Shown here in pieces: positions 59,268 to 64,000 of a stretch of 64,000 bases of DNA (positions within the stretch are counted from its first letter, which is position 1; each line of letters begins with the position of its first letter). The stretch lies in NCBI RefSeq assembly GCF_900112395.1, contig NZ_FOLN01000002.1:434001-498000 (forward strand), in the 5' to 3' direction. This stretch comes from Algibacter lectus (GTDB lineage Bacteria; Bacteroidota; Bacteroidia; Flavobacteriales; Flavobacteriaceae). The notes beneath the pieces were generated by a model. It searched no databases. It saw nothing but the letters and a program-made list of their open reading frames with translations, and was not told where the DNA came from. Both the position numbers and the translations under genes were made by a program.

Positions 59268-60401
59268 TTATTCGCTTATAAGCGTTATCGTCATAGTTTG
59301 ATTATGTAATTGGCATGCTACTTCACCGTGAAAAGGTGCAATTTCTCCATAGGAATAAAATCCACTAATAACGGCATCGCTACCAATAACCTCTATAACT
59401 TCTTCTATTTCCTCTTCAACACGTTGATCTAAAACCAATTTTCTACCAATACAACTTACAAGTATAGCAAGTTGTGGTTTGTTTTTCCTGTATTCCAAAG
59501 CTTGCCTAGCAGCACGTTCTGATGCATTTGCAATATTATCAACATTAGTCATCATCAGTTGTACTTTAGCATTTTCTTCAATATCTCCAGCTAAAATTAC
59601 AGCATGCTTTTCTTCATCAATATTTAATATAGAACGCACAATAGATTGCTTCTCATCTTCACTTTTTACATTAAAAGGATATAATAATGCAGCACCTGGT
59701 AGGTCTTTTGCTTTTTCACCCAAATAATTTTTATACAAATCTAAAGCTGGTAAACCATCAAGTTCATAAAGAATATTACCCTCAGATTTTGTTACAATAC
59801 GCTCTGGTCCAAAAGGTGTCCACCCGCCGTGAATAGAAAAAGATACTTCTAAAGTTTCTCCATAAAAACCAACAGCAACTAACTCGCCTTCTTTAGGGGT
59901 TTCGTTATAAGATGCTAATGTTTTTTCAAAACGCGCATCGTCACCACATAAACCTCCAGTAATAATTAAATTATCATCTGTAGAAGCACTCATACCTTGA
60001 GTAAGCTGGCTACCGTTAATAAAACTACCTTCCGAGACTACAAACACATATTTTAAACCTTCTTGTGGTAATTGATTAATTAGATCTTTTCCGGTTTTAT
60101 AACTGTCTAAATCTGCATTTAAAACGTTGCTTGTTTTAATAACAAAGTTACTTTTTTCAAACTCTATAGCCGTAACCGTAATACTATCATCGTTTACAGT
60201 ATTAGATGAAATTTCTGCACAAGATGAAGCAAAAATAATATGTCCGTCGGGAAATTGCGCTCTAAGCTCTTCGTAAATAGTACCGTTTTCTAATAGATAT
60301 CTATTTCCAAAAACAAGAACTAAAGGTTCCTTTAATTCTTGTTTTTCGATTACGTATTCCCAATCTTTATCTTTATGTTTTACTAATTGTACTGTTTTCA
60401 T
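59268..60401 (-). CDS. FIST-domain protein, candidate NosP-type heme sensor
   Basis: 377 residues, covering FIST_N (about 20-215) and FIST_C (about 220-360). Matching blocks are LVLVFGNRYLLENGTIYEELRAQFPDGHIIFASSCAEI, GLCGDDARFEKT, FSIHGGWTPFGPERIVTKSEGNILYELDGLPALDLYKNYLG and GFYSYGEIAPFHGEVACQLHNQTMTITLI. Full-length FIST proteins next to kinases include NosP, a heme nitric-oxide sensor that controls kinase activity. His/Cys residues for heme exist but I cannot pick the ligand. It lies between two kinases. Confidence 0.85.
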   Translation of the reverse strand: MKTVQLVKHKDKDWEYVIEKQELKEPLVLVFGNRYLLENGTIYEELRAQFPDGHIIFASSCAEISSNTVNDDSITVTAIEFEKSNFVIKTSNVLNADLDSYKTGKDLINQLPQEGLKYVFVVSEGSFINGSQLTQGMSASTDDNLIITGGLCGDDARFEKTLASYNETPKEGELVAVGFYGETLEVSFSIHGGWTPFGPERIVTKSEGNILYELDGLPALDLYKNYLGEKAKDLPGAALLYPFNVKSEDEKQSIVRSILNIDEEKHAVILAGDIEENAKVQLMMTNVDNIANASERAARQALEYRKNKPQLAILVSCIGRKLVLDQRVEEEIEEVIEVIGSDAVISGFYSYGEIAPFHGEVACQLHNQTMTITLISE

Positions 60402-60403
60402 GG

Positions 60404-62362
60404 CTATTTTTTTAATGTGAAATAAAAAGTGGTTCCCATATTAGGCTCGCTATCTAACCAGATTTCACCTTCATGTAAATCGACGATTTTTTTAACAATC
60501 GATAATCCGATACCAGACGAATCTTTACTTTTCTTTAAAGAATGGAATATTTTAAATATTTTATCATGATATTTTTTATCAATACCAATACCATTATCTT
60601 TTATTGAAAATTTATAATGACTTTTCAAATCATCAAAATCTACTATAATACTACCTTCTTCTTTATCTATAAACTTAACCGAATTACTAATTAAATTTTG
60701 AAAAAGTTGCTGTAGTTTAGTTCGGTCGCCCTGTATTTTTGGCAAGGGCTTTTGTATTTTAATTTTGATATGTTCTGGAACATATAATATAGTAACGAGC
60801 CCATTTAACATATCGTCTAAATCGACCTCTATTTTCTCTGCAATATCCGATCCAACACTCGAGTAATTTAAAACATCGGTAATTAATTGCTCCATTTTCT
60901 CTAAAGTGGTTTCAATAAGTGCAAAATTTTGCATACTCATGTCATCCAACTTATCTTTATTATCTTCTTTTAGCCAACTTACCAAGGCATCAATACTTCG
61001 TAAAGGTGATTTTAAATCGTGAGAAACAATGTGTGCATACTCTTGTAACTCATCGTTACTTTTTTCTAATTTTTCAAGAAGTTTTTCTTTTTGAAGCTCT
61101 AAATTTTTAATTTCGGTAATATCTAAATGTATTCCAATAGATCCTATAACTTTACCTTCTATATCGTAATTGGGTGCTCCACTTATTAACCAATAGCGAA
61201 TATCTCCCGCTTTGTTTTTAGCTTTAAGCTCGTAAGAACTAGATTGTCCTTTTTTACGTTTTTCATTTTCTGCTTCAATTATTTGTCGAACATCTTCGGC
61301 GGCAAAAAACACACCTGCATTTTCACCTTTTACCTCTTCTTCTGTATAACCAGACATATCAGTAAAACTCTGGTTAATCATTAAAATCTCGTCGTTGTTA
61401 TTGACCTCAACAAGACCTAAATTCATGTTAGCAATAATGTTATAATATTTTTGCTTTTGAGCTTCTAAACTATCTCTATAAGTCCTTTTTAAAGTAATAT
61501 CTGTAAAAGTCCATAAGTAACCTTTATACTCATTTCCTGTTATAATAGGCATGTAACTCCGCTCTATTATTTTTCCATCTACCATTTCGAGCTCATCGCC
61601 AATAACATTTTCTTTGGCCGCATCAATTTCTTGCATTCTTTGAATAAATGCCTCAGGCTCTTTAAATAAAACTTTATTTCGTTCTGCCGCAGCTTTACAG
61701 TCCATACCAACTAAATCTGCTGGGTTTGCATCTATACCAAAAAGCTCACAAAATTTATTATTTGTGAGTACTATATTTCTATCTTCATCCTCTAGAATGA
61801 TACCACTATCTAAATTTATTATAAGTGTAGATAGCCTATCTTCTGATTCTATTAATTTTTCTGCCGATCTTTTTTGATCGCTAATATCTCTAACAATACC
61901 TTGAGCGGCAACTGGTTTTTTATCTTTATCAAAAATAATACTGGCATTAATATGCACCCATTTTACCTCTTTAGATTTAGTGTAAACACGTGCTTCGTAA
62001 TCTTTAAAAAAACCATTAGTTGTTAACTCTATAAAAGAATTTATAGCATACTCGTAGTCTTCTTTATAGATTAGGTTATTAACGTTTACTTCTTCCTTAT
62101 CAATATCGTAACCAAATAATTTTGTGGCAGCTTCGTTAAATTTTATAACGTTACCATTAATATCCATTACAACATAAGCATCAATAATGTTTTCAAAAAC
62201 ACCTTGAAGTTGTGAAGATTTTTCGTCTAGTAAATTTTTTAATTTTTGGGTAGTAAAGAAAAGTTCTCTCGATTTTTCTTCAAGTATAGATTCAGCAGCT
62301 TTTCTTGCTGCTTTTTCTCTTTTTAGGGCGCGTTGTAATATTTCAGCCTGATCCTGACTCAT
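60404..62362 (-). CDS. PAS-repeat soluble histidine kinase
   Basis: 652 residues without membrane helices. An N-terminal coiled coil (LQRALKREKAARKAAESILEEKSREL) is followed by three PAS domains: about 55-165 (IIDAYVVMDINGNVIKFNEAATKLFGYD), 175-295 and 305-425 (ANMNLGLVEVNNNDEILMINQSFTDMSGYTEEE). HisKA has IVSHDLKSPLRSIDALVSWL and HATPase_c ends SSGIGLSIVKKIVDLHEGEIWLDSEPNMGTTFYFTLKK. The N-terminal coiled coil before PAS is typical of kinases partnered with H-NOX. The start overlaps the H-NOX stop by 1 bp. Confidence 0.93.
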   Translation of the reverse strand: MSQDQAEILQRALKREKAARKAAESILEEKSRELFFTTQKLKNLLDEKSSQLQGVFENIIDAYVVMDINGNVIKFNEAATKLFGYDIDKEEVNVNNLIYKEDYEYAINSFIELTTNGFFKDYEARVYTKSKEVKWVHINASIIFDKDKKPVAAQGIVRDISDQKRSAEKLIESEDRLSTLIINLDSGIILEDEDRNIVLTNNKFCELFGIDANPADLVGMDCKAAAERNKVLFKEPEAFIQRMQEIDAAKENVIGDELEMVDGKIIERSYMPIITGNEYKGYLWTFTDITLKRTYRDSLEAQKQKYYNIIANMNLGLVEVNNNDEILMINQSFTDMSGYTEEEVKGENAGVFFAAEDVRQIIEAENEKRKKGQSSSYELKAKNKAGDIRYWLISGAPNYDIEGKVIGSIGIHLDITEIKNLELQKEKLLEKLEKSNDELQEYAHIVSHDLKSPLRSIDALVSWLKEDNKDKLDDMSMQNFALIETTLEKMEQLITDVLNYSSVGSDIAEKIEVDLDDMLNGLVTILYVPEHIKIKIQKPLPKIQGDRTKLQQLFQNLISNSVKFIDKEEGSIIVDFDDLKSHYKFSIKDNGIGIDKKYHDKIFKIFHSLKKSKDSSGIGLSIVKKIVDLHEGEIWLDSEPNMGTTFYFTLKK

Positions 62363-62901
62363 TAATTTCTTTGAATAAAAAATCTAACTTCTGTTCCGTC
62401 CTCTTTTATTTTTTCTAAATCTATTTTAGCTGTTGAATTAAAATGCTCAAATGTTTTGTTCATTAATCCTAAACCAAAATGGTGCATAGCACGACTTGAT
62501 TTATAAATAAGTACCAATGAATCTTCGGTTTTATCTAACACCTCGAAAGTAGGTAACTCGGCATCTGGATAAATTTTTCTAACCTCAACATGAATATGGT
62601 TTTCTATTGAAGAAATCATTTCTATAGGGTCTTTGTATGTTGCTAAAAGCCCTGGGTAACTTTTCTCTATTACACTAAAAAAGTGTTCTGCATAAACTAG
62701 CAGTAAATTATCTATAGATATACCTGTGTTTTCACTTAAATGCTCTAATAACTGCAGCATTTCGGAGAAACTATATGTACCCACAGCTGTGTAAACGCCA
62801 TCGGACTTTAAAGTTGAAGCGGTTATAATTCTATCGACCATTTCTAGTCCAAACTTATCTTCAACTAAATCTAAAAATTCAGTAAAAACAATACCTTTCA
62901 T
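62362..62901 (-). CDS. H-NOX (heme nitric oxide/oxygen binding) protein
   Basis: 179 residues, standard H-NOX length. The N-terminus MKGIVFTEFLDLVEDKFGLEMVDRII is diagnostic. The proximal heme His is His104 in NHIHVEVRKIYPDAELP, and the heme propionate-binding YxSxR is Y133/S135/R137 (IYKSSRAMHHFGLGLM). The distal region lacks an evident tyrosine at the oxygen-stabilising position, in line with NO-selective members, but this would need alignment. Partner is the adjoining PAS kinase (TAATG overlap). Other H-NOX-kinase pairs control biofilm formation. Confidence 0.93.
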   Translation of the reverse strand: MKGIVFTEFLDLVEDKFGLEMVDRIITASTLKSDGVYTAVGTYSFSEMLQLLEHLSENTGISIDNLLLVYAEHFFSVIEKSYPGLLATYKDPIEMISSIENHIHVEVRKIYPDAELPTFEVLDKTEDSLVLIYKSSRAMHHFGLGLMNKTFEHFNSTAKIDLEKIKEDGTEVRFFIQRN

Positions 62902-63312
62902 TTATATTTGTTTTAATTCATTAATACTCCAATACGCTAAAAGCTTTTCCATTTTAGAAACGTAATCTTCATATTTCAAAGGTTTTAAAACATAGCCAGC
63001 AATTCCAATTTTGTAACACTCCAATAAATCTTTTTGATTTTGTGAGGTTGTTAAAATTATAGTTGGAATATATTTCAACACATCATCCGACTTAAGAATG
63101 TTTAAAAACTCGATGCCATTAATTTTCGGCATATTCAAATCTAACAAAATTATGTCAGGTAATTCGTCTTTTTTCTCTAAAATTTTTAGAGCTTCTTCAC
63201 CGTTATTAGCTTCTATAATTTTGTGATCTAATTTAAGAGATGAGATTGTTCTTTGGAACTTCATCACTTCAATCATGTCGTCTTCTATTAATAATATGTT
63301 GAGAGTTTTCAT
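62902..63312 (-). CDS. CheY-like receiver, first gene of the signalling operon
   Basis: 136 residues, receiver only: LLIEDDMIEVMKFQ, phospho-acceptor D58 in IILLDLNMPKINGIEFL, IILTTSQNQKD and YVLKPLKYEDYV. It resembles the Rcp1-type single-domain regulators that receive phosphate from PAS kinases. The next gene begins directly after its stop codon. It could hand phosphate to the Hpt protein. A -7-like TATTTTTA (63345-63352, minus strand) and the tandem LytTR-type motif lie upstream. Confidence 0.9.
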   Translation of the reverse strand: MKTLNILLIEDDMIEVMKFQRTISSLKLDHKIIEANNGEEALKILEKKDELPDIILLDLNMPKINGIEFLNILKSDDVLKYIPTIILTTSQNQKDLLECYKIGIAGYVLKPLKYEDYVSKMEKLLAYWSINELKQI

Positions 63313-63344
63313 GGGTATTATATTTTTTTACTTTGAATTTGATG

Positions 63345-63434
63345 TAAAAATAGTTCTAAACAACGGTTTTAAAATTGTAATTCGCCTAATTGAATTTTAA
63401 TGGCGCTGAATAGCTCTTTAGTGTCGATGAATGG
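63345..63434 (-). promoter_or_regulatory. Promoter and tandem LytTR-type motif of the signalling operon
   Basis: TGGCGCTGAATAG (63401-63413) and TGTCGATGAATGG (63422-63434), plus strand, are 21 bp apart. The -7-like TATTTTTA (63345-63352) is 49 bp from the first copy, the same distance as at the other promoters. It implies that the LytTR protein regulates its own operon. Confidence 0.72.
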
Positions 63435-63624
63435 TTTTTGATAAATTAAAGATGTTATCTAATTTTTAAAAAAAACTTCGATAAGCCCCTAAAACACTGT
63501 AAGTCTTTTAAACTGATACCGTTTTAATGTAAGTATTATCTTTAAACACAGATTACCTTGCTAGAACAGGTTTTGTACTTAGGTATTACAAAATGAAAAC
63601 GTTGGAATTTAAAATAATGATAAC
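63435..63624. other. Intergenic region right of the signalling operon
   Basis: About 190 bp, AT-rich, no gene. It contains TAAGTATTAT (63531-63540), a partial echo of the palindrome at the nitrate genes that is not a full match. Nothing else stands out. Confidence 0.4.
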
Positions 63625-63777
63625 GGATAGTTTAGCCCTGATAGCAGCGGCATCCTTTTTTGAATGTATTGATGCACCTGCTATTTACTAAAAGAATTTG
63701 CTTTAAAAAATGAACAATAAGCTCGAGGTTGGTCTACAAAAAAGATATAGCGAATAGCAGGTAATAGCTTCTAAAAA
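63625..63777 (+). ncRNA. Conserved flavobacterial non-coding element (possibly Flavo-1-like RNA)
   Basis: The sequence has two blocks. The first is GGATAGTTTAGCCCTGATAG through AGCGGCATCC and a T run (63625-63661). The second is AAAAAAGATATAGCG...TAGCAGG...TAGCTTCTA (63737-63775). I recall this pair of blocks recurring between genes in many flavobacterial genomes. The ends of block one pair (GGAT/ATCC, GCC/GGC) and it finishes in six T, so an RNA is plausible on the plus strand. I think it may correspond to the Rfam Flavo-1 motif, but this is from memory. Confidence 0.5.
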
Positions 63778-63780
63778 TTA

Positions 63781-64000
63781 TTATTTCACTAAAAGTTTTT
63801 TCTGAAAATTACTTTTTGGCGCTTCGCAAAGGGAGCATTCGTAAGTTTCATCGAGGTCTTCGAAGCGTGTATTTGGGTTAATATCTTGAGTGATATCTCC
63901 AAAGACTTCATTATATATAGTTAAACAATCTTGACATTGGTAAACGTTCTCTTCGGTAGTTTCTTTTTTAGGTTCTACGGCTTTCACTTCTTCACGTTGC
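63781..64000 (-). CDS. Rubredoxin-like domain at the C-terminus of a protein cut by the window edge
   Basis: The minus-strand frame is open to the window end (…REEVKAVEPKKETTEENV). What is visible is a rubredoxin fold: YQCQDCLTIYNEVFGD, then FEDLDETYECSLCEAPKSNFQKKLL. It has the two CxxC iron sites and an aromatic core residue after the first. The polar lead-in EEVKAVEPKKETTEEN looks like a linker, so rubredoxin is probably fused to a larger upstream protein such as a flavoprotein oxidoreductase. A separate rubredoxin with a GTG start at 63987 is possible but less likely. Confidence 0.8.
   Translation of the reverse strand, partial: QREEVKAVEPKKETTEENVYQCQDCLTIYNEVFGDITQDINPNTRFEDLDETYECSLCEAPKSNFQKKLLVK

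Noticed and set aside
63531-63540. TAAGTATTAT considered as a third copy of the 16-bp palindrome
   Set aside because: Only one half matches and the symmetry is lost.
1-64000. CRISPR array, tRNA/rRNA gene, prophage or transposase
   Set aside because: No regularly spaced direct repeats, no cloverleaf-like or rRNA-like GC-rich stretch and no integrase/transposase-like protein were seen on reading both strands.

Overview
The window looks like chromosome of a marine-type member of the Flavobacteriaceae (Bacteroidetes). Base composition is AT-rich throughout. Many promoters fit the Bacteroidetes pattern TTG-N19-TAnnTTTG. Lipoproteins carry acidic residues just after the lipobox cysteine, and there are a TonB-dependent receptor with a carboxypeptidase-like N-terminal domain and a type IX secretion C-terminal sorting domain. 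An interspersed repeat of a kind I remember from flavobacterial genomes is also present. I see no rRNA, tRNA, CRISPR array, transposase or phage gene.

Layout. 0-5 kb: hexuronate catabolism (SDR oxidoreductase, uxuA, uxaC, start of a TRAP transporter binding protein) on the minus strand, with a divergent LacI-type regulator and two operator-like palindromes around the catabolic promoter. 5-14 kb: mscL, a SatD/DUF3307 pair, then a metal (probably zinc) uptake operon (MerC protein, small His/Cys protein, TonB receptor, His-rich DUF4625 lipoproteins). Its divergent Fur-family regulator has three operators in its promoter region. 14-20 kb: housekeeping (bestrophin, comM) and small lipoproteins and membrane proteins. 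20-27 kb: a nitrate-type ABC transporter with a porin and a Crp/Fnr regulator that has FNR-like cysteines. 27-33 kb: ccsBA, nrfA and nrfH, i.e. cytochrome c nitrite reduction to ammonium. 33-40 kb: a molybdenum cofactor operon starting from a promoter that contains an excellent ModE box. No molybdoenzyme is in the window, so the nitrate reductase these genes imply must lie elsewhere.

40-53 kb is a surface-polysaccharide-like locus. It has a receiver domain fused to a dolichol-phosphate-sugar-synthase-like GT2 enzyme, a GT-C-like membrane protein, a periplasmic protein, a membrane-anchored glycoside hydrolase, a GT4 glycosyltransferase, a flippase and a TPR plus beta-barrel outer-membrane protein. 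53-57 kb has a T9SS cargo protein and a CAP-domain lipoprotein. 57-63.3 kb is a seven-gene signalling operon: receiver, H-NOX, PAS histidine kinase, FIST protein (NosP-like), second kinase, Hpt and a LytTR response regulator.

The most interesting observation is a tandem 13-bp motif (consensus about TGTMGAYGAATGG, two copies exactly 21 bp apart). It lies about 75-115 bp upstream of six minus-strand genes: the receiver/receiver-GT2 operon, the GT4 enzyme, the flippase, the T9SS protein, the CAP lipoprotein and the signalling operon itself. At four of these a -7 element sits 49-50 bp from the motif. Direct repeats on a 21-bp period are what LytTR regulators bind. I therefore infer that the H-NOX/NosP-like phosphorelay controls both itself and the neighbouring polysaccharide locus through its LytTR output.
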